In this document: piece by piece, positions 28,773-36,587 of the stretch
Position numbering within the stretch: position 1 is the first letter of the stretch
How the letters are laid out: every line of letters starts with the position of its first letter
Made by a program: the position numbers and the translations under genes
The notes under the pieces: generated by a model
The model's database searches: none
Told to the model about the DNA's origin: nothing
Seen by the model: the letters and a program-made list of their open reading frames with translations, nothing else
DNA from: an uncultured Muribaculaceae bacterium
Lineage (GTDB): Bacteria; Bacteroidota; Bacteroidia; Bacteroidales; Muribaculaceae
Assembly (NCBI GenBank): GCA_910587185.1
Contig: CAJULY010000003.1
Span: forward strand, 103,926 to 167,925
DNA length: 64,000 nucleotides
Reading direction: 5' to 3'

Positions 28773-28810
28773 AGCCGCCTGCAACCCAACCAATTGCAGG
28801 CGGCTTTTTT
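28773..28810 (+). terminator. Intrinsic terminator after ssrA
   Basis: AGCCGCCTGCA and TGCAGGCGGCT form a perfect 11-bp stem with an 11-base loop, followed by six T. Confidence 0.92.
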
Positions 28811-28953
28811 ATTACCACATCCGTTATTACATATTTTGCACAAACCAATATAGTTCTATTGATAATATATAGCTCAGAGCCCTAAAACCGATTAATTTCA
28901 TAGCGTTTTCATAAAAAATTTAAGAGGGGACACACGAGAAAATCATGAATGAG

Positions 28954-29003
28954 TTGCAAAAGTGGGGATTCCTTATTAAATTTGCAATTCGCGAATTGCA
29001 AAT
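28954..29003 (+). promoter_or_regulatory. Promoter overlapped by a 24-bp palindromic operator
   Basis: TTG (28954-28956) and TAAATTTG (28977-28984) are spaced by 20 bases. The -7 box runs into a perfect palindrome at 28980-29003, ATTTGCAATTCG followed by CGAATTGCAAAT, which covers the expected start site. The HTH gene begins 12 bases later. The arrangement suggests autorepression by the HTH protein (inference). Confidence 0.75.
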
Positions 29004-29015
29004 AATATTATATAA

Positions 29016-29549
29016 ATGACTAAATCACATAATGGTATGCGTCCACAGGATATAGTGATTCTATTGAAGAAAGTCACTTCGGCAGGACGAGGTATGACCA
29101 ATGCCCAGATTGCAAAAGAACTCGGCATAAGCGCTTCGGAAGTATCGGAAGCTTTGGAACGATGCCGAATTGCCCGTCTGATTGACAATCTTAAACAACG
29201 AGTAAACATACTTGCCCTAAAGGAATTTATGGTACACGGTCTGAAATATGTTTTTCCTGTGCAGCCGCAGGCAAAAGTGCGGGGAACTGCTACTGCAATA
29301 TCCGCTCCGCCGATGAATGAGAAAATTCTATCGGAAAAGGATGCGTACGTGTGGCCGGACGCAAAAGGGAATATGCGTGGAGAAGCTATCGCGCCGCTTT
29401 ATCGGACTGTTCCGGAAGCAGTAAAGATTGATCCGATGCTGCATAGTCTTCTGGCAATCGCCGACGTTTTCCGCATAGGTCGGACAAGAGAAGTGGAACT
29501 CGCCAAAGTGGAACTGGACTCAATACTTTCTACCTATGATGTCAAGTAA
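29016..29549 (+). CDS. HTH protein, probable regulator/antitoxin of the three-gene module
   Basis: The 177-residue protein has an N-terminal winged-helix-like domain: RPQDIVILLKKVTSAGRGMT, then NAQIAKELGISASEVSEALE and RCRIARLID. The rest (from about residue 75) contains KEFMVHGLKYVFPVQPQ and no known catalytic motif. Its promoter sits in a palindrome, fitting an autoregulated DNA-binding protein. It overlaps the nucleotidyltransferase gene by 14 bases. Pairing with an AbiEii-like protein resembles AbiE-type toxin-antitoxin operons, where the first protein is antitoxin and repressor; that role here is inference. Confidence 0.75.
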   Translation: MTKSHNGMRPQDIVILLKKVTSAGRGMTNAQIAKELGISASEVSEALERCRIARLIDNLKQRVNILALKEFMVHGLKYVFPVQPQAKVRGTATAISAPPMNEKILSEKDAYVWPDAKGNMRGEAIAPLYRTVPEAVKIDPMLHSLLAIADVFRIGRTREVELAKVELDSILSTYDVK

Positions 29550-30219
29550 TGTAAACCGGATTAAAATCATATCCGCAGGGCTGCGAGACCTGTGTCGTGA
29601 TGTCATCTTTGTCGGCGGCTCTGTTGCCGAACTGTATGCCGACGATCCGGCGGCGACAGACATACGTCCGACAATGGATGTGGACTGTGTGATAGAGCTG
29701 GCAACCTACGGCAGTTTGCAAGAATTTGAAGATTTGTTGCGCCGGCATGGATTTGTGAACGACATAGAATCCGGCGTGATTTGCCGATGGAAATATAACG
29801 GCGAGACTGTGGACATAATGCCGGACAGGGACAATATCCTCGGATTTACAAATCAATGGTATCGCCCCGGCTTTCAACATAGGGAAATATATGAATTACC
29901 TGACGGCACTGCGGTCTATATTCTGCCTCCGTTATATTATCTCGCCACAAAGATAGAGGCGATAAGAGGTCGCGGAGGTGATGACCTGAGATTCTCACAT
30001 GACTTCGAGGATTTTATATATGTACTCAACAATCGTCAGGACATCACATTGTTGTTTGACAATGAAAACAATATTGCCCTTATAGAATATATTTCTTTTT
30101 GGGCTTCTGAGATGCTTGCCCGTCAGAATTGCCGCGAGGAGATAGAATGTATACTGCCTTATGGCGATTATGACCGTGTTGACTATATAATCGAGATTCT
30201 AAATCACTTTAGGCGATGA
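29536..30219 (+). CDS. AbiEii-like nucleotidyltransferase
   Basis: The 227-residue protein has a nucleotidyltransferase core: GGS at 27-29 in FVGGSVAELY, the metal pair D48 and D50 in RPTMDVDCVIE, and a third Asp at 93 in GETVDIMPD. A helical C-terminal half begins near YYLATKIEAIRGRGGDDLRF, which resembles AbiEii/AbiGii and MNT-type proteins. Some such enzymes act as toxins by adding nucleotides to tRNA or proteins. The gene overlaps both neighbours (14 and 4 bases). Target and toxicity cannot be told from sequence. Confidence 0.78.
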   Translation: MMSSNVNRIKIISAGLRDLCRDVIFVGGSVAELYADDPAATDIRPTMDVDCVIELATYGSLQEFEDLLRRHGFVNDIESGVICRWKYNGETVDIMPDRDNILGFTNQWYRPGFQHREIYELPDGTAVYILPPLYYLATKIEAIRGRGGDDLRFSHDFEDFIYVLNNRQDITLLFDNENNIALIEYISFWASEMLARQNCREEIECILPYGDYDRVDYIIEILNHFRR

Positions 30220-30980
30220 AAATCCAATACGCTTCCGATCTCCATCTTGAATTTGGAGCAAACTCCGCCATCCTCAGAGAACATCCGATGCAGCCTGTCG
30301 GTGATATCCTTATCCTTGCAGGCGACATAGGCTATCTCGGTGATGATTCTCTGACTAAACATCCTTTCTGGGATTGGGCTTCTGACAACTTTCGAGAGGT
30401 TGTCGTGATTCCGGGAAACCATGAACTGTATAGAAACTTCGATATAAATGATCTGACGGATGGCTGGGAACTGAATTTGAGGAGCAATGTCAGATATGTT
30501 TACAATAAGGTCTTTCATCTTGATGATACTACCGATTTGATAGCTTCAACCCTATGGGCGGAAATCTCACCGGAGAACGGATATATCACCCAGCGAAATG
30601 TGAGCGACTTCCATTATATAAGGGACGGCGAAAATGTGCTGACTTGGGAGCGCTTCAATGAGGCGCATAGAAAGTGCAGGAGTTTTATTGAAAACGCCGT
30701 TAAAGAAAGCAGGGCCGATAATATTATCGTAGCCACACATCATGTGCCGTCATTTGCACTGACGGATGATGAATTCAACGGTAGTCCGATAAATGGTGCC
30801 TTTACATCCGAATTGGGTGATTTCATTGCTGGCAGCAAAATCAAGTATTGGATTTACGGTCATTCCCATCGCAACATATCAAGACTGATAGGCAACACCC
30901 GATGCGTGTGCAACCAGTTGGGTTATGTCAGAGCATTGGAGCATCTCTATTTCAAGACAGATGCAGTCATAGAGTTGTAA
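30216..30980 (+). CDS. Calcineurin-like metallophosphoesterase
   Basis: The 254-residue protein keeps all motifs of the two-metal family: YASDLHLEF (D-x-H), ILAGDIGY (GD), VIPGNHELY (GNHE), IVATHHVPS and YGHSHRN (GHxH). It should hydrolyse phosphomonoesters or diesters, possibly nucleotides or nucleic-acid ends. It is the third gene of the overlapping operon, next to a nucleotidyltransferase, so it may reverse or process that enzyme's product (inference). No signal peptide is present, so it is cytosolic. Confidence 0.88.
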   Translation: MKIQYASDLHLEFGANSAILREHPMQPVGDILILAGDIGYLGDDSLTKHPFWDWASDNFREVVVIPGNHELYRNFDINDLTDGWELNLRSNVRYVYNKVFHLDDTTDLIASTLWAEISPENGYITQRNVSDFHYIRDGENVLTWERFNEAHRKCRSFIENAVKESRADNIIVATHHVPSFALTDDEFNGSPINGAFTSELGDFIAGSKIKYWIYGHSHRNISRLIGNTRCVCNQLGYVRALEHLYFKTDAVIEL

Positions 30981-30989
30981 GGAAGATAT

Positions 30990-31042
30990 ATTTGCAATTC
31001 TTTGCGGAGCAAAGCGCTAAAGCGATGACGCGAATTGCAAAT
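30990..31042. repeat. Split copy of the operon palindrome with internal hairpins
   Basis: ATTTGCAATTC (30990-31000) and GAATTGCAAAT (31032-31042) repeat the arms of the 28980-29003 palindrome, separated by 31 bases. The insert contains TTTGC-GGA-GCAAA and CGCT-AA-AGCG, so the whole could fold as a three-way junction. It starts 9 bases after the stop of the phosphoesterase gene. Confidence 0.75.
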
Positions 31043-31137
31043 CATACCATTGCTTGCTTTGGCAAACGGAGGTTATATTATATTTTCTCAGTTTGTTTAA
31101 CAATTAGTTATAAAAGAGTTAAAACGAACCTTCAGAC

Positions 31138-31169
31138 TTGCATGAGCGAAAACATTTTGACTAAATTTG
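31138..31169 (+). promoter_or_regulatory. Promoter-like pair with no gene downstream
   Basis: TTG and TAAATTTG are spaced by 21 bases. The predicted transcript runs across the 31342-31354 repeat towards the hairpin at 31390-31416. Confidence 0.5.
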
Positions 31170-31341
31170 TTTATAGCTTGGATACTTGTGAAGACAAGTA
31201 ATGCAGCAGAAAAAACAGAACTGAATTCTGCCCGGACCATGTTCCGGCGAGCTAAAGGTTCAGGCACTACCAAGGCACTAAGGAATTTTGAGATTGTCTA
31301 TCTACTTGATAACAGCATATTTGGAGCATTGGGAACAAGTT

Positions 31342-31354
31342 CCTCCAGCTCCAC
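31342..31354 (+). repeat. Putative attR: 13-bp direct repeat copy 2
   Basis: CCTCCAGCTCCAC matches the tmRNA 3' end exactly. An upstream TTTGGA at 31320-31325 may be a further vestige of the same tmRNA segment. Confidence 0.6.
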
Positions 31355-31389
31355 TTGTAACCTCGGACAAAAATCAGTCCAAGCAAGAC

Positions 31390-31416
31390 AAACCTCAGAT
31401 TAGGAATCTTAGGTTT
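31390..31416. terminator. Hairpin between island edge and PepSY-like gene
   Basis: AAACCTCAGATT and AATCTTAGGTTT pair with one mismatch around a 3-base loop. It lies past the 3' end of the leftward gene at 31503-32021 and could also end a rightward transcript. T runs are weak. Confidence 0.45.
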
Positions 31417-31502
31417 ATCTGTTTAATTGATTATTTCAATTCTGTAGTTGCTGATATCTCTTATCACGCTATTGTAGTTTTACTATGTGAATTAAATGGG
31501 AA

Positions 31503-32021
31503 TTATTGCGGGGCTACGGCGGTGCTGTCGGCTTCGGTCAGCGCTTCGATCTCGAATTCCTCTGCTTGCTGAGGGGTCAATTCGACCTGGAAGATTCCGA
31601 GCCGGTCATATTTGAGTTCCTTGCCGTTTGCAAGACCTATGACATAGTAGAGGGAAGAGCGGCTTATGCGCACAATTTTTTCACCGGAGTATTTCTTCGC
31701 AACATTGCTGCGAATGGTCTTCGGCACTAACGATTCTGGCACACTTTTCTTTTTGCAGTCGATATGTGTCCACTTGCCTTTGTTGCTGAACTCTATTTTG
31801 GTGCCGTTGGTGAGCTTTACGTCGTAGTCGGTCTTCTTCAGGAGATGACGGTCAACTTTTATCATGCTGACCTTGGCTTTGGGAAAATACTCGTCAAGCA
31901 TCTCCCGTGCAGCTTCGGGCAGATCCGAACGTTTGATAGTGTATTTGTCTATCGGCAGAACTGCGGATGCAGAAATCGCGCCTAAAGTCAGTGCGATAAT
32001 TACAATTATTTTTCTAATCAT
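31503..32021 (-). CDS. Exported PepSY-like domain protein
   Basis: The 172-residue protein has a signal peptide (MIRKIIVIIALTLGAISASA). It carries two related segments: LPEAAREMLDEYFPKAKVSM followed by DYDVKLTNGTKIEFSNKGKW, and VPKTIRSNVAKKYSGEKIVR followed by YYVIGLANGKELKYDRLG. This doubled pattern is typical of the Bacteroidales PepSY-like/DUF2874 family of periplasmic proteins, whose function is unclear. It lies just outside the ssrA-adjacent island. Confidence 0.8.
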   Translation of the reverse strand: MIRKIIVIIALTLGAISASAVLPIDKYTIKRSDLPEAAREMLDEYFPKAKVSMIKVDRHLLKKTDYDVKLTNGTKIEFSNKGKWTHIDCKKKSVPESLVPKTIRSNVAKKYSGEKIVRISRSSLYYVIGLANGKELKYDRLGIFQVELTPQQAEEFEIEALTEADSTAVAPQ

Positions 32022-32316
32022 GTAGGTTTCTGTTATTTGAATTATTCTTATTCCGTTTGCTAAATATACAACATCGCACTATGATGTATGTTTGTGCGAC
32101 CTGATGGTTTTATATTAGATTAACTTCATGCGCCCAATACCATATAATCCGCATTCTCTGACAATGGGTTGTGCAGATTACGAGAGAATGTTGAAAAACG
32201 AGGAGACTCCCCTCCCCTCGGTTCCTTTTTTGTTTTGTAAGACAGAATAATTTCTGACCGGAATTAGATTCGGCCAGGAATTATTTATTCTATTATGGGA
32301 ACTACAGGCAAGTGAA
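32022..32316. other. Intergenic region with inverted repeats
   Basis: No gene seen. Inverted repeats TCGCAC/GTGCGA (32074-32079, 32094-32099) and CATTCTCT/AGAGAATG (32152-32159, 32183-32190) are present. A TATATTTA near 32061-32068 on the reverse strand may be the -7 box of the PepSY-like gene. Confidence 0.4.
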
Positions 32317-32847
32317 TTATGACTGAGTAGCTACGGGACAATTCTGCTGACGGTTTTTACCATCCTTGCGGTCATGCTTATTGCCGTGGCCATGAGCGAA
32401 ACCGTGTTTGTCGTGACGCTTGCCGGGCTTCAGGGCTTTATTGCCGCGGTTGCCGCCATTGACGTAGAAGTTTTCAAGAAAAACCACATATTGCTCGGGA
32501 CCGACGATTGCCTTCACCTGATCAAGATAGGATTTCTTGGCGGCACGACGTTCGGCCATGCGGGTTGAGTCGTTGCGCTGTTTCTTCTCCTTGCGAGCTT
32601 TCATCTGCTGATCTCTGGCGGCCTTGCGCTGAGTGTCGAGATTCTGAAGCTGCGTTTTCTGTGCATCGGTGAGATTAAGTCCTTCAAATGGATTCACCTG
32701 GTTGCGGTGCATCTGTTTGTCGGCCTTCTTACCTTTTATATTTTCTTTTTTAACATTGTTGTCCTTGTTGGTTGTCTGAGCCATTCCGGTAAAAGTTACT
32801 ACTGACATTGCGATCAAGGCTAAACCTAAAATTTTCTTTTTCATCAT
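32317..32847 (-). CDS. Exported basic protein, DUF4890/Spy-like
   Basis: I start at 32847 (MMKKKILGLALIAMSVVTFTGMA) for the signal peptide, giving 176 residues; an ATG at 32874 is possible. The mature part is rich in Lys and Arg. It has LNLTDAQKTQLQNLDTQRKA and YLDQVKAIVGPEQYVVFLEN, which resemble the LTxxQ helices of Spy/CpxP-type chaperones and the Bacteroidales DUF4890 family. The C-terminus is His/Lys/Gly-rich (KHGFAHGHGNKHDRK) and may bind metal. A periplasmic stress or metal role is inference. Confidence 0.7.
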   Translation of the reverse strand: MMKKKILGLALIAMSVVTFTGMAQTTNKDNNVKKENIKGKKADKQMHRNQVNPFEGLNLTDAQKTQLQNLDTQRKAARDQQMKARKEKKQRNDSTRMAERRAAKKSYLDQVKAIVGPEQYVVFLENFYVNGGNRGNKALKPGKRHDKHGFAHGHGNKHDRKDGKNRQQNCPVATQS

Positions 32848-33104
32848 CTTTGTTTTTACGTTGTTATTTTTCATTTTGTACGCTCCTTTGATTGATATAA
32901 CAATCCAACGTTTAATAGCCTCCATGTATTTAACCTCGATTTAACTTATTAGGCACCAATAATATAAATAATTCTAAAAACGTCATATCCCGATTAAACC
33001 TTTTCAAATCTCCTCTTTGGACCGACTTTACACAGTGCTTGTAGAGATCACGCGGATGGGTAAATAAGCTCCGTCGTCATATTTCACGTGAAAAGAAATT
33101 TACG
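32848..33104. other. Intergenic region between divergent genes
   Basis: AT-rich and without a supported gene. The only clear signal is the SGNH promoter box at its right edge. Confidence 0.4.
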
Positions 33105-33112
33105 TATATTTG
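33105..33112 (+). promoter_or_regulatory. -7 box for the SGNH hydrolase gene
   Basis: TATATTTG lies 32 bases before the chosen ATG at 33144. Confidence 0.6.
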
Positions 33113-33143
33113 CCATATAAAAAATCATTATATGCCACCAATC

Positions 33144-33941
33144 ATGAAAAAAGTCTTCATCACATTTATATTTTTCATTACAGTCATCTTTTTTCATGCC
33201 GCATGCATGGGCCAAGGAAACAAAAGTGATATAAATGTCATTTTCATCGGCAACAGTATCACTCAGGGCGTATTAATGGAACAACCGGAAAAGAACGCAC
33301 CCCCCGTAAGATGCGCCCAATATCTCGCCGATGCTCCCGGGATAGGGAATGTAGAGATATTCAATGCCGGATTGAGCGGACGCACAACTGTGGATTTCCT
33401 GCCGGGAGATAATCCTTTGTTCACCCGCATTGCGGACGGCGCCGAAAATCTTCGTGCCCGGCATCCTCAGGCGCTCACCCTGTTTTCGATAATGCTCGGC
33501 ACCAATGACAGCGCTGGCTCAGGGCCAAATGGCTCTCCCGTATCTGAGGGGGACTACAAAAAGAATATCTCACTGATTGTGGATTCTCTGCGGGCTCGCT
33601 TTCCGGGTGCTGTTTTTGTCCTTCATCGCCCGATCTGGTACAGTTCAAACACTCATAACGGAGCCGTATATCTCGAAGAAGGACAACGCCGTCTCACGGG
33701 ATACTACAATTGTCTTCTTGATGTGGTTGACAGTTATCGAAGCACTTATCCGGACCATGTGTTCATGGGCGACACTGGCGCCTACGATTATTTCCGCCAC
33801 AATCACAAAAAAGAGATGGTTGCCGAAAACGGCAAATCAGGCGTCTTTTACCTGCATCCCAACAAGACCGGCGCCATGACATTGGGCAAATATTGGGCAG
33901 ACGCCATCCTCGGTGTTATCGCACCGGCTACATCGAAATAA
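33144..33941 (+). CDS. SGNH/GDSL-family hydrolase, exported
   Basis: The ATG at 33144 gives 265 residues with a signal peptide (KKVFITFIFFITVIFFHAAC); an ATG 12 bases earlier is also in frame. SGNH blocks are IFIGNSITQG (nucleophile Ser), FNAGLSGRTT (Gly), IMLGTNDSAG (Asn) and FYLHPNKTG (His). The usual Asp three before that His is replaced, as the segment reads VFYLHPN. Relatives deacetylate carbohydrates or cleave esters. Location is periplasmic or, if the Cys acts as a lipid anchor, membrane-bound. Confidence 0.85.
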   Translation: MKKVFITFIFFITVIFFHAACMGQGNKSDINVIFIGNSITQGVLMEQPEKNAPPVRCAQYLADAPGIGNVEIFNAGLSGRTTVDFLPGDNPLFTRIADGAENLRARHPQALTLFSIMLGTNDSAGSGPNGSPVSEGDYKKNISLIVDSLRARFPGAVFVLHRPIWYSSNTHNGAVYLEEGQRRLTGYYNCLLDVVDSYRSTYPDHVFMGDTGAYDYFRHNHKKEMVAENGKSGVFYLHPNKTGAMTLGKYWADAILGVIAPATSK

Positions 33942-34241
33942 CCTATCGAAGCCGTGTGCCGACATGGCGTATATACAAGAAGGATGTTTATAAATTAGCT
34001 GATGTGGTCCGTAACATTAATCCGTTTTTTTAGTAATTTTGCAACGCGATTTATAAAGAGTCGCCTATACATGGACCATATATCACAACCGATTGAAATG
34101 TCATTCCCTCAGTGAGAAACTGGGGTTATCTCGAGAGCTGGAAAAGTACCGCTCCGACAAAAGCCTTACGCTGACCAAGGCTGCATCAGCTTATTACGGC
34201 TGAACTAACAAACCAATTATCACAATCCTAAAAAATCACTT
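33942..34241. other. Leader region of the efflux operon
   Basis: TAATTTTG at 34034-34041 is a probable -7 box, leaving a leader of nearly 200 bases. A short frame 34071-34115 (MDHISQPIEMSFPQ) and another frame ending at 34203 without an ATG are present, but neither is convincing as a gene. Confidence 0.45.
34034..34041 (+). promoter_or_regulatory. -7 box upstream of efflux operon
   Basis: TAATTTTG matches TAnnTTTG; the TolC-type gene starts at 34242. Confidence 0.5.
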
Positions 34242-35555
34242 ATGAACAATCTTCGATTGCTCACAGGGTTGCTTGCGGTAGCCCTGTCAGGTAGCGGAGC
34301 GTGTGTCTATAGCCGAACGCCGGTCTCTCTTGAAGAAATATTCGAGATCGCGGAAGCAAACAGCGCCCGACTACGTCCGTCATTCACATCCGAAGCCGAA
34401 GCCCGGGAGGAAATAAATGTCGCCCGTGCGGGGCGTCTTCCTGACATCAACGCGTCGCTTTCATTCAGTTATATCGGCGACGGCTTCACAACCAAACGCA
34501 ATCTCAGCGACTATCAGAGAGCGCCGATACCTCATTTCGGCAACGGGCTGTCGCTGAATATCACCCAGCCGGTCTATACAGGAGGCGCCGTTACAAGCGC
34601 CATCGAAATGGCGGAGCTGAAATCGGCAGCAGCGAGATATGCCACAGATTTTCAGCGTGACAACATCCGTTTTCAGCTCGCCGGTTTCTATCTTGACATT
34701 TATAAATATGACAATCTGCGCCATGTTGTCGAAAGCAATATCACCGCTGCGCAGAAAGTTCTTCAGGAAATGCATGCCCGTTATGATCAGGGAACAGTGC
34801 TAAAGAACGACATAACGCGCTATGAGCTTCTCGTCTCTAATCTGGAACTGCAACTTGTCCGCATCAACAACACTATCGACATTCTCAACACCAATCTCGT
34901 TACTGTCGCCGGGCTGCCGGAAGGGACGGTCGTGGTTCCTGACTCCACGATTCTCATGCGCGCGTTGCCGAAAGAAGACGCCGGATGGTGGCGCACGGAA
35001 GCCGAGACCCACTCGCCTGCCCTGAGCCTCGCCAGATCAAGTATCGATATAAGCCGGAAATCCGAAGACCTCGTGCGTTCCGAACGCCTTCCCAAAATAG
35101 ATCTTCAGGCTGGTTGGACAATAGACGGACCGATACTGACCGAAATTCCTCCCATAAACAGGAACCTTAGCTACTGGTATGTGGGGGTCGGCATAAGCTA
35201 CAATCTCTCCTCTTTATACAAGAACAACCGCTCTATGGCCAAAAGCCGCGCAGCCACCCGTAAAGCCCGTGAGAACTATAAAGCCGAACTTGACAATATC
35301 TCTATCGCAGTCAACGCCGACCACGTCCGCTATCTTGAAGCCTACGAAGAGCTGAAAACCCAGAGAAAGAGCGTGGAACTCGCCGAACGCAATTACCTCA
35401 CGACTTCGACACGCTATTCGGCCGACATGGCTCTCATAACCGACATGCTCGATGCCGCCAATGCCCGGCTCGATGCCGAACAGCGTCTTGTCAACGCACG
35501 CATAAACATAATTTATTACTATTACAAACTTCTGTTCACAACCGGAAAAATATGA
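34242..35555 (+). CDS. TolC-family outer-membrane efflux protein
   Basis: The 437-residue protein has a signal sequence and the TolC duplication: VSLEEIFEIAEANSARLRPS, LNITQPVYTGGAVTSAIEMA, and in the second half DLQAGWTI, SYNLSSLYKNNRSMAKSRAA and LITDMLDAANARLDAEQRLV. TolC trimers form the outer-membrane channel and periplasmic tunnel of tripartite pumps. The next genes encode the adaptor and MFS pump; the stop overlaps the adaptor start by 4 bases. Confidence 0.92.
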   Translation: MNNLRLLTGLLAVALSGSGACVYSRTPVSLEEIFEIAEANSARLRPSFTSEAEAREEINVARAGRLPDINASLSFSYIGDGFTTKRNLSDYQRAPIPHFGNGLSLNITQPVYTGGAVTSAIEMAELKSAAARYATDFQRDNIRFQLAGFYLDIYKYDNLRHVVESNITAAQKVLQEMHARYDQGTVLKNDITRYELLVSNLELQLVRINNTIDILNTNLVTVAGLPEGTVVVPDSTILMRALPKEDAGWWRTEAETHSPALSLARSSIDISRKSEDLVRSERLPKIDLQAGWTIDGPILTEIPPINRNLSYWYVGVGISYNLSSLYKNNRSMAKSRAATRKARENYKAELDNISIAVNADHVRYLEAYEELKTQRKSVELAERNYLTTSTRYSADMALITDMLDAANARLDAEQRLVNARINIIYYYYKLLFTTGKI

Positions 35556-36586
35556 AACAGAGAACAAAAAAAATAATCTCCTACATAGTAGCAATCGCTG
35601 TAATCATCGCCGCCGCCGTTTGGGTCGGAAGCCGTTTCATCCGTCTCGGAAACGTCGAATTCACTGACAACGCCCAGGTCCGGCGCCAGATAGTGCCTGT
35701 CATCAGTCGCGTCCAGGGCTACATAAAGGAAATCCGTTTCAACGAGTACCGGCCTGTAAAAAAAGGCGACACGCTGATAATCATCGATGACGCCGACATG
35801 CGCCTGAATGTTGCGCGCGCACGCGCCGACTACAACAACGCTCTGGCGGGTAAGGATGTGGCAAACAGCTCCGTGACGTCGGCCTCGGCCAATGTCGCTG
35901 TCAGCGAAGCATCCATCGCCGAAGCCAAAGTTGTGATGGATATGGCCGCAATGGATCTCGCCAGATACGAAAAGCTGTTGGAACAGGATGCGGTGACTCG
36001 TCAGCAGTATGACGGAGCACGTACGGACTATGAAGCGAAAAAAGCGCGTTACCTGATGCTCTCGCATCAGCGTTCGGCGACATCGACAGTTGTGGATGTC
36101 AACCGCCGACGCATCTCTCAGTCAGACGCAGGCATCGAACTGGCCAAAGCATTGCTGGAGACAGCCGAGCTGAACCTAAGCTACACGGTGATCACCGCTC
36201 CTTGCGACGGATACACCTCTCGCAAGGAGATTCAGGTCCGTCAGCTCGTTCAGCCGGGTCAGACTCTGCTTGATGTCGTGGAATCGGGAAATGTCTGGGT
36301 GACCGCCAACTATAAGGAGACGCAGCTGCAACACATAGCTCCCGGCAGCAAAGTGGAGATAAAAGTCGATGCGATTCCCGACGTCCTGTTCACGGGAGAG
36401 GTCAGCGCGCTGTCAACCGCGACGGGCGCGTCGCTGTCGCTTATGCCTCAGGATAATTCAGCCGGTAATTTCGTGAAAGTGCGCCAGCGCATCCCGGTAA
36501 GGATAGAATTTTCGCGCGACAATGATTCCGCAGCCATGGCCGGATTGCGGACAGGAATGAATGTCGAATGCAGTATAAGATACTGA
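35552..36586 (+). CDS. HlyD/EmrA-family membrane fusion protein
   Basis: The 344-residue adaptor has one N-terminal membrane helix (SYIVAIAVIIAAAVWVG), then a biotinyl-lipoyl half (NAQVRRQIVPVISRVQGYIK, with VKKGDTLIIID), a long coiled hairpin (about 85-200) and TVITAPCDGYTSRKEIQVRQ before the beta-barrel. This is the EmrA-type layout that joins an inner-membrane pump to TolC. One base separates it from the pump gene. Confidence 0.93.
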   Translation: MKQRTKKIISYIVAIAVIIAAAVWVGSRFIRLGNVEFTDNAQVRRQIVPVISRVQGYIKEIRFNEYRPVKKGDTLIIIDDADMRLNVARARADYNNALAGKDVANSSVTSASANVAVSEASIAEAKVVMDMAAMDLARYEKLLEQDAVTRQQYDGARTDYEAKKARYLMLSHQRSATSTVVDVNRRRISQSDAGIELAKALLETAELNLSYTVITAPCDGYTSRKEIQVRQLVQPGQTLLDVVESGNVWVTANYKETQLQHIAPGSKVEIKVDAIPDVLFTGEVSALSTATGASLSLMPQDNSAGNFVKVRQRIPVRIEFSRDNDSAAMAGLRTGMNVECSIRY

Positions 36587-36587
36587 G

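Larger units (their letters stand above)
30981..31502. other. Non-coding edge of the ssrA-adjacent island
   Basis: No convincing gene is present. It holds the split palindrome (30990-31042), a promoter with TTG at 31138-31140 and TAAATTTG at 31162-31169 (21-base spacer), a hairpin ACTTGT-GAAG-ACAAGT near 31184-31199, the tmRNA-like repeat (31342-31354), and a bidirectional hairpin at 31390-31416. A short RNA may be made here. Confidence 0.5.

Noticed and set aside
30981..31354. A second, complete tmRNA gene
   Set aside because: Only the last 13 bases and perhaps TTTGGA match; there is no acceptor 5' strand or tag frame.
31167..31403. Short frames in the island right edge
   Set aside because: They run over the att-like repeat and hairpins, have Ser-rich unlikely ends and no recognisable domain.
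32190..32235. GC-rich stem with T run as a terminator
   Set aside because: It is oriented on the + strand, where no gene lies upstream, and pairing is ambiguous.
34071..34115. 14-codon frame before the efflux operon as a gene
   Set aside because: Too short, without conserved features; kept only as an observation on the leader.
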